A DNA stretch of 64,000 nt from contig OZ220472.1 in the NCBI GenBank assembly GCA_965115995.1, positions 2,604,001-2,668,000 of the forward strand, given 5' to 3'. The stretch comes from Poriferisodalis sp026713105 (GTDB taxonomy: Bacteria; Actinomycetota; Acidimicrobiia; Acidimicrobiales; Poriferisodalaceae). Positions within the stretch are counted from its first letter, which is position 1, and every line of letters starts with the position of its first letter. The notes beneath the pieces are model-generated. The model was not told the DNA's origin. It made no database searches and saw only the letters and a list, made by a program, of their open reading frames with translations. The translations under genes were made by a program, and so were the position numbers. Shown here piece after piece: positions 50,369-58,928 of this stretch.

Positions 50369-51448
50369 TCAGTACGACAGGGTGGCGTGCGGAGTGTTCT
50401 CCGCCAACCCGAGCGGAGTCACCGCGACGAACTCGGTGCGCTCGGTGAATTCCGCCAGATTGCGGGCGTTGGTGTAGCTCATGGCACTGCGCAGGCCTGC
50501 CATGAGTTCACCGATCAGCTTGCCGGCCTCTCCGCGGTAGGGAACAGTGCCTTCGACGCCTTCGGGCGCCCGCTGCTCGAAGTATTCGTCGTCGATTTCC
50601 TCGCCGTGACGTTCGGCCCGAGCCTCGATGGCTTCGAAGCTGGCCATGCCCCGGATGCGCTTGCGCAGACCGTGCGGGCCCTGCTCGACCTCACCAGGGC
50701 TTTCCTTGGTTCCCGCGAGCATGCTGCCGATCATCACGGTCTCAGCACCCACGGCGAGCGCCTTGGCTATATCGCCCGAGTTCTTGATGCCGCCATCGGC
50801 AATGACCGGGACGCCGAAACCGGCTTCGGCCAGGCCATTGACCACCATGTCGGTGGCCGTCAGCTGTGGCACTCCGACGCCCGCCACGAGTCGCGTCGTG
50901 CAGACCCCGCCAGGCCCGACGCCGACCTTGATCGCATCGGCGCCGGCTTCGGCCATGTCGATCGCGCCGTCGATCGTGGCGACGTTGCCGGCTATGACAT
51001 CAGTGTCGGCGAAGTGGTCCTTCAGGCGACGCACGCCGTCGATTGCGTGATCGGCATGACCGTGCGCGATGTCGAGCACCAGCACATCGGCTCCCGCGGC
51101 TACGAGCGCCTTGGCCCGGTCGCCCATGTCGTGATCGGTGCCGACGGCGGCTCCGGCCACCAGTGCGCCGTCGTCGACGTCCTTGATGGCGGCTATCTGT
51201 GCAGCCTGCGCGTCGATGGGCATGAAGCGATGGACGATTCCTGCGCCGCCAAGACGAGCCATAGCAATCGCCATTTCGTGCTCGCAGACCGTGTCCATGT
51301 TGGCCGCGATGACGGGCAGGACCAGTTCAATGTTGCGCGAGAGGCGCGTGCGAACCGATACGTCGCTGCGACTGCGGATCGACGACCGCTGGGGAACGAT
51401 CAGCACGTCGTCGAACGTCAGTCCGGTTGGCAAGTCGCGCAGTTTCAT
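50369..51448 (-). CDS. IMP dehydrogenase / GMP reductase family protein without CBS domains
   Basis: A 359-residue barrel enzyme from ATG 51446-51448. It has LTFDDVLIVPQRSSIRSRSDV, VIAANMDTVCEHEMA, the phosphate- and Cys-loop KVGVGPGGVCTTR with catalytic C183, and VIADGGIKNSGDIAKALAVGA. The paired CBS domains of IMP dehydrogenase are missing (the frame goes straight through IKDVDDGALV), as in GMP reductases. The C-terminal flap nevertheless reads EYFEQRAPEGVEGTVPYRGE, closer to IMPDH (PEGVEG), with the catalytic-flap arginine replaced by glutamate before the tyrosine. It therefore may act as a GMP reductase-like (GuaB1-type) enzyme rather than a true IMPDH. It is divergent from yceI across 28 bp. 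Confidence 0.9.
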   Translation of the reverse strand: MKLRDLPTGLTFDDVLIVPQRSSIRSRSDVSVRTRLSRNIELVLPVIAANMDTVCEHEMAIAMARLGGAGIVHRFMPIDAQAAQIAAIKDVDDGALVAGAAVGTDHDMGDRAKALVAAGADVLVLDIAHGHADHAIDGVRRLKDHFADTDVIAGNVATIDGAIDMAEAGADAIKVGVGPGGVCTTRLVAGVGVPQLTATDMVVNGLAEAGFGVPVIADGGIKNSGDIAKALAVGAETVMIGSMLAGTKESPGEVEQGPHGLRKRIRGMASFEAIEARAERHGEEIDDEYFEQRAPEGVEGTVPYRGEAGKLIGELMAGLRSAMSYTNARNLAEFTERTEFVAVTPLGLAENTPHATLSY

Positions 51449-51476
51449 GAGCGACCCCAAGCTACCGTGACCCGCC

Positions 51477-52367
51477 ATGAGCCCCCGGCGTCGGACCGTG
51501 TTGACCGTTGGCGTGCTGCTGGTGATCGTGGCCGCTGCCGCGGCGCTCGGCGTCTGGCGGGTCCTTGGCAACGCACCCGAAGAGGTGAGCCTGGCTGAGG
51601 CGGTCGAAGACGCCGAGTTGGCCCAAGACGAACCCGCTATAGCTACGCCATCGAGTTCGGCCGCCCCCGCCGACGGCGGCAGCGATGCGCCTGCCGACGG
51701 CGACGCTGCCTCCGATACCGGGGGCAGCGACAGTGCTTCCAGTGCGGAAACAGGCGTCAGCGACACCGACCAGGACGTTGCACCAGAAATCGCCGTGACG
51801 TCGACCGCTGAACTCGACGGCACGTGGGCCGTGGATGCCGAGACTGGAGAGTTCACGCTGGAGGACGCCACCGGCTCGTTCGCTGGCTTCCGGGTCGACG
51901 AGGAACTGGCGAGCGTCGGTGCCTTCACTGCGGTGGGCCGCACAGGCGACGTCAGCGGCACGCTGCAAATCGCCGACGAGCACGTGACCTCCGCGGAGAT
52001 CGCGGTCGACCTCACGACACTGCAGACCGACGACCGGCGACGAGACGGCGCAGTGCAGCGAGCCTTGGGAACGTCCCAGCACCCGACGGCGACGTTCGTG
52101 CTCACCGAGGAACTGCACATCGAGGGAGCCATCGAGAGCGGTGAGTCCCTCAGCATTGCGGCGCCGGGCGACCTGACAGTGAACGGCATTACCCAACCCG
52201 TCGTCGTCGACATCAAGGCTCAGCTGGTCGGCAGCGTCATCGCCGTGGTCGGCTCGGTCGAGATCACGTTTGCGGACTTCGACGTGACCGTTCCGCAGGT
52301 GCCGGTCGTCCTCTCAGCGGAAGATCACGGAATCATGGAGTTCCAGTTGCTGTTCGAACGCCGTTAG
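51477..52367 (+). CDS. YceI-family protein, membrane-anchored
   Basis: A 296-residue protein. The N-terminus is a membrane anchor or signal (RRRTVLTVGVLLVIVAAAAA), then comes a low-complexity Ser/Asp/Ala linker to about residue 105, and then the YceI lipocalin-like barrel: LDGTWAVDAETGEFTLED, VGAFTAVGRTGDVSGTL, LTTLQTDDRRRDGAVQRAL, FVLTEELHIEG, DLTVNGITQPVVVDI. YceI proteins bind isoprenoid-type lipids outside the membrane. It is divergent from the IMPDH/GMP-reductase-like gene. A 10-bp imperfect hairpin overlaps its stop. Confidence 0.9.
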   Translation: MSPRRRTVLTVGVLLVIVAAAAALGVWRVLGNAPEEVSLAEAVEDAELAQDEPAIATPSSSAAPADGGSDAPADGDAASDTGGSDSASSAETGVSDTDQDVAPEIAVTSTAELDGTWAVDAETGEFTLEDATGSFAGFRVDEELASVGAFTAVGRTGDVSGTLQIADEHVTSAEIAVDLTTLQTDDRRRDGAVQRALGTSQHPTATFVLTEELHIEGAIESGESLSIAAPGDLTVNGITQPVVVDIKAQLVGSVIAVVGSVEITFADFDVTVPQVPVVLSAEDHGIMEFQLLFERR

Positions 52368-52376
52368 GCGTTTGAA
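52353..52376 (+). terminator. Candidate hairpin at the yceI stop
   Basis: TTCGAACGCC (52353-52362) pairs with GGCGTTTGAA (52367-52376), with one G-T pair and a 4-nt loop. It spans the TAG stop. There is no poly-T tail. Confidence 0.4.
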
Positions 52377-52470
52377 CCGTCAGACACAGCAGGCGCCGCT
52401 AGGCGCAGGTGCGGCGTCTTGGCGGGTCGGGCATGATGTGGCGTCGATCCGGCCGAACGAAGGAGCACCC

Positions 52471-53349
52471 ATGGCAACCCTTTCCGCTGAACCGCTTTCC
52501 AAGTCCTACGCAACCGTCAACGGCAAGCAGATGGCGTACCACGACTCGGGCTCGGGCGATGCGGTCGTGTTCCTGCACGGCAACCCGACTTCGTCGTACC
52601 TGTGGCGCAACGTCGTGCCCCACGTCCGGCCGCACGCCCGAGTAGTCGTACCCGACCTGATCGGCCAGGGCGATTCGGACAAGCTGGACGACACCGGTCC
52701 CGACTCGTACCGGTTCGTGGAGCATCGCGAGTACCTCGACGGCTTGCTCGACCAGCTCGACCTCGGCGACAACATCACCTTCGTGATCCACGACTGGGGC
52801 TCGGCGCTCGGCTTCGACTGGGCCAACCGACACCGCGACCGCGTAGGCGGCATCGCCTACATGGAGGCCATCGTTCGGCCGCTGTATTGGGCCGAGTGGC
52901 CCGAAGCCGCGACCAGAATCTTCCAAGGCTTCCGCTCGCCCGCCGGCGAGGAGATGGTGATTACCAAGAATGTGTTCGTCGAGGCCGTACTGCCCCGCTC
53001 GATCATCCGCAAGCTGTCTGACGAGGAGATGAACGAATACCGGCGCCCGTTCGTCGAGCCCGAGCACCGGCGTCCGACCCTCACGTGGCCGCGCCAGATT
53101 CCGATCGACGGCGAGCCGGCCGACGTCACCCAGATCGTGACCGACTACGCCGAGTGGCTGTCGAGCTCAGACGTCCCGAAGCTGCTGGTCAACGCCGATC
53201 CGGGCGCGATCCTGAACGGCCCCCTGCTCGACTATTGCCGCACCTGGCCGAACCAGACCGAGGTGACGGTCACAGGCGATCACTTCTGCCAGGAAGACAG
53301 CCCCGACGAGATCGGCCAAGCCATCGCCGACTGGCTCCAGAACCGCTGA
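52471..53349 (+). CDS. dhaA: Haloalkane dehalogenase (HLD-II, DhaA/LinB-like)
   Basis: A 292-residue alpha/beta hydrolase from ATG 52471 with AAGGAG just upstream. The hydrolytic triad reads nucleophile D108 (VIHDWGSALGFDWA), acid E132 (AYMEAIVRP) and base H271 (TGDHFCQEDSPDEIG); halide-binding W109 follows the nucleophile, and N38 lies in HGNPTSSYLWRNV. The cap region (WAEWPEAATRIFQGFRSP, NVFVEAVLPRSI) matches DhaA/LinB, with acid in the beta-6 position, so it belongs to subfamily II. It hydrolyses haloalkanes to alcohols plus halide and supports degradation of organohalogens, which are common in marine sponges. It is convergent with the LLM gene. Confidence 0.93.
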   Translation: MATLSAEPLSKSYATVNGKQMAYHDSGSGDAVVFLHGNPTSSYLWRNVVPHVRPHARVVVPDLIGQGDSDKLDDTGPDSYRFVEHREYLDGLLDQLDLGDNITFVIHDWGSALGFDWANRHRDRVGGIAYMEAIVRPLYWAEWPEAATRIFQGFRSPAGEEMVITKNVFVEAVLPRSIIRKLSDEEMNEYRRPFVEPEHRRPTLTWPRQIPIDGEPADVTQIVTDYAEWLSSSDVPKLLVNADPGAILNGPLLDYCRTWPNQTEVTVTGDHFCQEDSPDEIGQAIADWLQNR

Positions 53350-53357
53350 TACAGCGG
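53343..53357. terminator. Candidate hairpin between dehalogenase and LLM genes
   Basis: CCGCTG (53343-53348) and CAGCGG (53352-53357) form a perfect 6-bp stem with loop ATA, spanning the stop of the dehalogenase gene in the 24-bp convergent gap. Confidence 0.3.
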
Positions 53358-53373
53358 GCTTGGCTGGCCTCGG

Positions 53374-54606
53374 TCAGCTGAGTCCGACGGCTTGGCGGGC
53401 GCGGGCTTCGCGCTGCTTGCGCTCGATTTCCTCGCGTTTCTCCACCGGCGTCTGGTTGGTGATCACCTGGAACAGGTCGGTGTCGATGTCGTCGAGGAGG
53501 ACGTCGCCGGCCAGCACCGCTGACTTCCAGTCCTGGTGTTCGGCGTCGCGCTCGTGGAATTCCGGCATGACCTCGGCGGCGAACAGCTCGAGGCTCGAGC
53601 AGATGTCTTCATGGGTGTTCTTGCCGGCCTGGTTCAGCAGGATGAGCTGATCGACGTGGGCGTCCTCGTACATCTCCAGCTTCCGTCGGATGGTCTCGGG
53701 TGAGCCCACCAAGCCGACGTTGTTGCTGGCCTTCTGCCCTTTCGGCGACTTCTTCCACTCCTGGTACTCGTCCCACAGGTTGACCGAGCCCGGCTCGACG
53801 GGGCCGTGGGAGTTGTAGAAGACCAGCGAAAACTGGAAGAACGTCCAGCCTTCAGCCTTGGCCTGGGCTTCCTCGTCGGTCTCCGCGCACATGAACGGGC
53901 TGACGACCGCCACGCCGGGGTTGGTCTGGTAGTCGCACAGCAGGTCGAGGTGGTTGAGGTAGTTGAGGTAGTAGGCGTTCACCCAGGCCCGGGCTGCGTC
54001 GGCTGACACGAACGAGAAGCCCAGCGCTCCCATGCCTCGCTGGGCTGCCATGACGATCGTGTCGAGCTGGCTGCATGCCACCCACAAGGGCGGGTGCGGC
54101 TTCTGATACGGCTTGGGCACCACGTTGCGGGCGGGGAACTTGAAGATCTCCCCGTCGTAGCTGTGGTTCACCTCCTGGAACATCGGCATGAGGCAGCGCA
54201 CGGCGTCTTCCCAGACGACGCGCTTGTCGCGGAAGCGGCGATCGAAGGGGTGCAGCTCGGTGACCGACGAGCCTTCGCCGATGCCGAGTTCGACCCGGCC
54301 GCCGCTGACGATGTCGAGGGTGGAGACCCGTTCGGCGACGCGGGCAGGGTGATTGGTGGGCAGCTGCACGATGCCGTGCCCGAGGCGGATGTTCTTCGTG
54401 CGCTGGCTGGCCGCCGCAAGGAAAACCTCGGGCGCAGAGCTGTGGCTGTACTCCTCGAGGAAGTGGTGCTCGACCTCCCACGCGTAGTCGTAGCCGAGCT
54501 TGTCGGCCAGCTCGATCTGGTCGAGTGCCTGCTGGAACAGGACGTACTCGGAGTCGTCGTTCCACGGCCTTGGCAGCTGCAGCTCGTAGAAGATCCCGAA
54601 CTTCAT
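53374..54606 (-). CDS. LLM-class flavin-dependent oxidoreductase (luciferase-like)
   Basis: A 410-residue protein with the bacterial luciferase-like barrel: MKFGIFYELQLPRP, YDYAWEVEHHFLEEYSHSSA, TKNIRLGHGIVQLPTNHPAR, TLDIVSGGRVELGIGEGSS, KPYQKPHPPLWVAC. It uses FMNH2 or F420H2 with oxygen for monooxygenation. Its length is usual for the alkanal-monooxygenase group. It is convergent with the dehalogenase and divergent from the beta-hydroxyacid dehydrogenase across 141 bp, which contains a 16-bp palindrome. Substrate unknown. Confidence 0.93.
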   Translation of the reverse strand: MKFGIFYELQLPRPWNDDSEYVLFQQALDQIELADKLGYDYAWEVEHHFLEEYSHSSAPEVFLAAASQRTKNIRLGHGIVQLPTNHPARVAERVSTLDIVSGGRVELGIGEGSSVTELHPFDRRFRDKRVVWEDAVRCLMPMFQEVNHSYDGEIFKFPARNVVPKPYQKPHPPLWVACSQLDTIVMAAQRGMGALGFSFVSADAARAWVNAYYLNYLNHLDLLCDYQTNPGVAVVSPFMCAETDEEAQAKAEGWTFFQFSLVFYNSHGPVEPGSVNLWDEYQEWKKSPKGQKASNNVGLVGSPETIRRKLEMYEDAHVDQLILLNQAGKNTHEDICSSLELFAAEVMPEFHERDAEHQDWKSAVLAGDVLLDDIDTDLFQVITNQTPVEKREEIERKQREARARQAVGLS

Positions 54607-54699
54607 GGCAGTTCCCCTCGTCGACGGCCGTCGGTCATCCTAAGCGGGAGGTCTTCAGCGAGTCGGAGGAACGGGCGGAGCGGCCATCCAGGAGCCGAA

Positions 54700-54715
54700 C
54701 AAACATTAGTGTTTG
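54700..54715. promoter_or_regulatory. 16-bp palindrome, operator-like
   Basis: CAAACA (54700-54705) and TGTTTG (54710-54715) are exact inverted repeats around TTAG, 32 bp before the ATG of the downstream dehydrogenase and in the divergent space shared with the LLM gene. The form (AAACA-N4-TGTTT) resembles TetR-family operators. No regulator gene is adjacent. Confidence 0.45.
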
Positions 54716-54747
54716 GAGCGCAGCGTGGCGGCGAGGACGTAGCGACG

Positions 54748-55656
54748 ATGGAGACTGTCGGATTCATCGGATTGGGCACGATGGGCGGGCCGATGTGCAC
54801 CCGCTTGGCCGGTGCTGGTCATCGGGTTCAAGCCTTTGACCTGAACTCTGAGGTGCTCGACGCGGCAGTGGTTGCCGGTGCCGTGGGCACAGGGTCGGCC
54901 GCCGAGGCAGCCGCCGGAGTCGATGTGCTGCTGACATCGCTGCCAGCACCGGCGCAGGTCGAAGCAGTGATGTGCGAATCGGGCGCGCTCGCGGCGCTGT
55001 CTGCGGGCTCGATCTGGGTGGACTTGACGACCAGCCGGCCCGAGCTGATCCAGCGCCTGGCCAACGAGGCACCACCGGGTGTGACGGTGATCGACTCGCC
55101 GGTGACCGGGGCCGTGGACGGCGCACGCAACGGCACGCTCACGCTGTTCGCAGGCGGCGACGCCGAGACCATCGAACGCGTCCGCCCGCTGCTTGAACGC
55201 CTGGGGCGAGTGATCGCATGCGGCGATCTGGGAACCGGGTGCGTGGTGAAGCTGGTGACCAACCAGCTGTGGTTCGTCGGCGCTGCCGCATTGGCGGAAG
55301 GCTTGGCCGTCGGGGTGCGCAACGGCGTCGAGCTCAGCGAACTGTGGGAGGCGATCACGGCCAGCGTCGGCGACAGCTTCGTTGCCCGGCACGATGCGCC
55401 CAGCATCTTCGCCGGCCACTACGACCCGTCGTTCAGCCTGGAGCTGTGCCTGAAGGATCTGGGATTGCTGGCGGAGCTGGAGTCGGCCGTGGGCGCCGAC
55501 CTGCCGATGACCGCGGCAGCACGTAGTGCCTTCGCCCGCGCCGCCCAGCGCTATGGCGCCGACGCACCCGAGTTGAGCGTGGCCCGTCGCATCGAGGATG
55601 ACGCCGATCTGTCATTGCGGCTCGAGGGCGACTGGGTGCCGCACTGGGAGTCATGA
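54748..55656 (+). CDS. Beta-hydroxyacid dehydrogenase (3-hydroxyisobutyrate dehydrogenase family)
   Basis: A 302-residue enzyme from ATG 54748. The NAD-binding N-terminus is METVGFIGLGTMGGPMCTRL, the substrate loop DSPVTGAVDGARNGTLTLF (family DAPVSGG-like) near 117-134, and the catalytic lysine K168 with N172 in GTGCVVKLVTNQLW. It oxidises 3-hydroxyacids such as 3-hydroxyisobutyrate or tartronate semialdehyde, or reduces imines (this group includes imine reductases, which replace the lysine; here the lysine is kept). Its stop is 1 bp from the ATG of the oxygenase gene, so they are cotranslated. The upstream palindrome may regulate it. Confidence 0.9.
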   Translation: METVGFIGLGTMGGPMCTRLAGAGHRVQAFDLNSEVLDAAVVAGAVGTGSAAEAAAGVDVLLTSLPAPAQVEAVMCESGALAALSAGSIWVDLTTSRPELIQRLANEAPPGVTVIDSPVTGAVDGARNGTLTLFAGGDAETIERVRPLLERLGRVIACGDLGTGCVVKLVTNQLWFVGAAALAEGLAVGVRNGVELSELWEAITASVGDSFVARHDAPSIFAGHYDPSFSLELCLKDLGLLAELESAVGADLPMTAAARSAFARAAQRYGADAPELSVARRIEDDADLSLRLEGDWVPHWES

Positions 55657-55657
55657 C

Positions 55658-56557
55658 ATGAGCGCAGTCGACGTCAACGTCATGGACATCTCCGAGTTAG
55701 TCGACGTTGCTCATTACCCGCTCGACGGACGAGACCTGCCGACATCCGAGCCGATCCACATCGCGTACTGGGCCGCAGTGGAGCATGCCCGCTCCAGCTT
55801 GCGAGCCGATGGCTGCGCGTTGTTGAAAGAGTTCGTCACGCCCGCAGCTGTGCGCTTGCTCGACGACGAGATAGTTGCAGCAAAGCCACAAACTCATTTC
55901 TCGACGCAGGTCATCAACCCGTACTTCCACACTCAGGTCAATCCCTCCTTCGGCGACGATCATCCGGTGAATACGTTCACTGAGCGGTCGAGCGGATTCA
56001 TCCCGGGCGACGCCTGGCCGCCGGTGTGCGCCATGGAAGCGCTGTTTCGGGCGCCGCGGGTGCGCCGCCTGCTGGCTGACTGCCTGGAAATCGACGAGCT
56101 TCATTGCTACGACGATCCGCTGGCGGGCTTGACCGCGAACATCCTGGATCCCGGCCAGCAATTCCCTTGGCACTTCGACACCAACGACTTTGCCGTGACG
56201 GTGCTGGTGCGGCCAGCCGACGAGGGCGGCCTGTTCGAGTTCGCACCGGCGGTCCGGTCTGCGGACGACGAGGGATTCGACGCGGTCGGCGCCTTGCTCG
56301 GCGGCAGTCGTGACGGCGTGCACACGCTCGATCTGCAACCGGGCGACCTGCAGATCTTCCGCGGGCGCCACTCGCTGCATCGGGTGACCCGGGTGGCGGC
56401 AAGCTCGCAGCCCCGACACGCAGCGATCTTCGCCTATACCCACCAGCCTGGTGTTATCGGGAGGGTCGAGCGCACCCGCCAACTGTTCGGCCGCGTGCTG
56501 CCCGAGCATGAGGAGGCCGAGCGGCAACGCGTGCGCGAAGACGACCTGCTCGACTGA
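55658..56557 (+). CDS. 2-oxoglutarate/Fe(II)-dependent oxygenase-like protein
   Basis: A 299-residue protein from ATG 55658. The cupin-type iron triad is visible as H172 and D174 in PWHFDTNDFAVTVLVRP, a distal histidine H241 in FRGRHSLHRVTRV, and R253 in QPRHAAIFAY for 2-oxoglutarate. The family hydroxylates amino acids or small metabolites. An N-terminal region with YWAAVEHARSSLRADGCALLKEF precedes it. It starts 1 bp after the dehydrogenase stop, so both act in one pathway. The substrate is not identified. Confidence 0.87.
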   Translation: MSAVDVNVMDISELVDVAHYPLDGRDLPTSEPIHIAYWAAVEHARSSLRADGCALLKEFVTPAAVRLLDDEIVAAKPQTHFSTQVINPYFHTQVNPSFGDDHPVNTFTERSSGFIPGDAWPPVCAMEALFRAPRVRRLLADCLEIDELHCYDDPLAGLTANILDPGQQFPWHFDTNDFAVTVLVRPADEGGLFEFAPAVRSADDEGFDAVGALLGGSRDGVHTLDLQPGDLQIFRGRHSLHRVTRVAASSQPRHAAIFAYTHQPGVIGRVERTRQLFGRVLPEHEEAERQRVREDDLLD

Positions 56558-56650
56558 GCCACAACGCCAGCTCATTCGTCACCCCGGTGGCCAAGAACCG
56601 GTCGCGAAATTGACTGTGCCCGACGCTGGTGCGCCACGTACCGTGCTGCC

Positions 56651-57340
56651 GTGAGCACAACAAGCGAGAACAACGCGCGACCACCATCAGCACGCACGAG
56701 GTTGCGTCGCATGGCCGAGCGGGGTCGCTACGGACGCGATGAAGTGGCCGAGATCCTTGATGCCGGGCTCATTGCGCACGTTGGTGTCGACACGCCCGAC
56801 GGGCCATTGGTGCTGCCGATGGCCTACGCCCGCGACGAAGAGAACCTGTATCTGCACGGGGCGCTGGCGAACCACTTGCTGAACTCCGGCGAGGGCACCG
56901 AGATCTGCGTGACCGTCACCCACCTCGACGGGCTGGTGATGGCTCGGACGCCGTTCCACAACTCGATGAACTATCGCTGCGTGGTAGTGCGGGGTCGTGC
57001 CCATCGCATCGAGGAAGCGGCGGCCAAGGAACGGGCACTCAAGCTGGTGACCGATCACATCGTCGCCATCTGGGACACCTCCCGGCCGCCAAGTGCGGAG
57101 GACTTGCGGGCCACGCTCGTCCTGGAGCTCCCGCTCGCAGAGGCCTCTGCCAAGGTCCGCGCCGGCGACCCCGTCGACGACGCCGAAGACATGGCCGGCG
57201 ACTGGTGGGCTGGCGTCGTACCGCTCACCACCCGCTTCGAACTGCCCACGCCCGCCGCCGATCTCACCGAAGGCATCCCCACGCCGACAGCGGTAGCGAA
57301 CCTCGCCCACCGCACCCCCGACACCCGCCAGTCGAGCTGA
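56651..57340 (+). CDS. Flavin-binding PNPOx-like split-barrel protein (pyridoxamine 5'-phosphate oxidase family)
   Basis: A 229-residue protein from a GTG. The FMN split barrel appears as AEILDAGLIAHVGVDTPDGPLVLPMAYAR, LYLHGALANHLLNSGEG, ICVTVTHLDGLVMARTPFHNSMNYRCVVVRG. This matches NimA/nitroreductase-related and general stress flavin-binding proteins. Its role is likely redox or detoxification and is not definite. The gene lies 93 bp after the oxygenase and converges with the GFA-like gene. Confidence 0.88.
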   Translation: MSTTSENNARPPSARTRLRRMAERGRYGRDEVAEILDAGLIAHVGVDTPDGPLVLPMAYARDEENLYLHGALANHLLNSGEGTEICVTVTHLDGLVMARTPFHNSMNYRCVVVRGRAHRIEEAAAKERALKLVTDHIVAIWDTSRPPSAEDLRATLVLELPLAEASAKVRAGDPVDDAEDMAGDWWAGVVPLTTRFELPTPAADLTEGIPTPTAVANLAHRTPDTRQSS

Positions 57341-57369
57341 GGGCGGGGGCTTCGACGAGCTGGGTTGGC

Positions 57370-57807
57370 CTACCCGCGCAGTTCGGTGGGAATCTCAGGA
57401 TCGAGGGAGTGGTAGTCGGCGGCATCGTCGACGAAGATGGCCAGTTCCGTGTGCAGGCCCGAGGGGAGATCGAGGGTGCCGGCGCAGATCGCGATGGTGT
57501 CGATCTGGTGAGGTTCGCCCTCCGCCACCTTCCAGAACATCGACCCGCCGCACTCCCGGCAGAAGCCGTAGGCCACGTTGGGGTCGTCGGCAGGGTGGTG
57601 CCACGACAGCGAGGCATCTGAGACCAACCGCAGGTCAGCGTTCTTGCATCCCGTCGCCGCCATGAAGTGCCCTGTCCAGCGACGGCACCGCCAGCAGTGG
57701 CAGTTCCACACCTGGCGGATCAGTCCGTGCACCTCGTAGCTCACACCGCCGCATAGGCAGTGCCCCGAAGCCACCGGCTCCGACGAAGGCTGGGCTGTCT
57801 CGCTCAT
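57370..57807 (-). CDS. GFA/CENP-V-type zinc protein
   Basis: A 145-residue protein; the ATG at 57805-57807 is preferred to the adjacent GTG because GGAGGGA lies 7 nt before it. The Gfa fold with zinc cysteines is visible: GHCLCGGVSYEV (C17, C19), WNCHCWRCRRWTGHF, and FCRECGGSMFW. The family includes glutathione-dependent formaldehyde-activating enzymes and related zinc carbon-sulfur lyases. In an actinobacterium without glutathione the thiol would be different or the protein has another substrate. It is convergent with the flavin-binding gene. Confidence 0.9.
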   Translation of the reverse strand: MSETAQPSSEPVASGHCLCGGVSYEVHGLIRQVWNCHCWRCRRWTGHFMAATGCKNADLRLVSDASLSWHHPADDPNVAYGFCRECGGSMFWKVAEGEPHQIDTIAICAGTLDLPSGLHTELAIFVDDAADYHSLDPEIPTELRG

Positions 57808-57886
57808 CACAGTCCCTCCGTGCCCCGCTGGGCGACCGGCAGGGTCGCGATTCTCTCACGGCATACAAGCCAGTCCGTGCCCTGCG

Positions 57887-58768
57887 CTAGTCGTCATGGA
57901 TCTCGATGAGGATGCGACAGTGGTCGCTGGAGCCCCACTCGTCGGGTGAGTTCAGCGCCTGAACGGTGACCTGCTCATGAAAGCCACGTGACGCGAAGAC
58001 GTAGTCGAGCTGATTGGTAGCGGTCTCTGGTGTTTGCCGCGTTGAGTGATACGTCGGAACATTGCGGGTATCAGGCTGCAGTCCGGCGGGCGTCGGCTCT
58101 GCGTGACGACCGCCATCTGGCGCCCGCGGCCCGAGGAACTCCAACCCCAACGCATCCATCCGATCGAAGACCGTTTGGGTACGCGCAGCGAGGTTCTGCG
58201 GCAGCTCGTCCACTTCGCCGAAGCACACATTGAGGTCGCCCGCGGCCAAGATCCGATGCGAGGCTGGGTCCGTGTTGCCGATAAACGCTGAGAGATCCGA
58301 AATGATCCTGTGCGCCGAGCCGTCCGAGTAGCCCACCTTCCACTTGGTATTCGTCGACGGATGCGGCCCCATCCACCGTGCGTACATGGACACCGCTACG
58401 AAGGGCTCAGCGCTGGCCGGCGCCACTCGGGCCGCCGCGATCGTTCCGATGCCGCTGACGGCGATCTCGTCGTCGGACACCCAGCCGATTGGGCTGACCT
58501 GCTTGAACCACTCAACGTCAATGCTGTTCGACAGCTTCACCACCTTCGACCAGCGATCGAACAACTTCGGCCAGCGACCCTGCCACCAGTCCGAGTTCCA
58601 GCGATGTGCATCCCAGCTTGCGTCAGGTCCGGTGTCGACCCTGTCGGCAACGTCGCTCGGACAGTTGCCGGCCTCCTGCAGCAGCGCCACATCGACGCCC
58701 ATCTCGACCAGCTCGCGCCACGGGGCGTGCCGCTTTGCCACGTTCCAATTCACAACCCTTGTCACCAT
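57887..58768 (-). CDS. Endonuclease/exonuclease/phosphatase (EEP) family protein
   Basis: A 293-residue protein from ATG 58766-58768. The DNase I-like metal site is complete: VVNWNVAKRH, VALLQEAG, HRILAAGDLNVCFGE, NQLDYVFAS, WGSSDHCRILIEI. Such proteins hydrolyse DNA, RNA or phosphate esters. No signal peptide is visible, so it acts in the cytoplasm. It opens the second defence-like patch and is separated from the next gene by 160 bp that show nothing recognisable. DNA-damage or nuclease defence is possible but not proven. Confidence 0.9.
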   Translation of the reverse strand: MVTRVVNWNVAKRHAPWRELVEMGVDVALLQEAGNCPSDVADRVDTGPDASWDAHRWNSDWWQGRWPKLFDRWSKVVKLSNSIDVEWFKQVSPIGWVSDDEIAVSGIGTIAAARVAPASAEPFVAVSMYARWMGPHPSTNTKWKVGYSDGSAHRIISDLSAFIGNTDPASHRILAAGDLNVCFGEVDELPQNLAARTQTVFDRMDALGLEFLGPRAPDGGRHAEPTPAGLQPDTRNVPTYHSTRQTPETATNQLDYVFASRGFHEQVTVQALNSPDEWGSSDHCRILIEIHDD

Positions 58769-58928
58769 CGACGGCGACCGTACCCCCGGGCTGTGACAGG
58801 CCCAGGAGTCGCCGCGAATACGAGCCAGCCAGGACGAGGTCGTCGAGTGATGACGCGCCGCCGTCTCGTTGCCACTCCGCCGAGTACCTGCGTCGGAGGT
58901 AATCCGCTCATGTCAAAGCCAAACGAGT

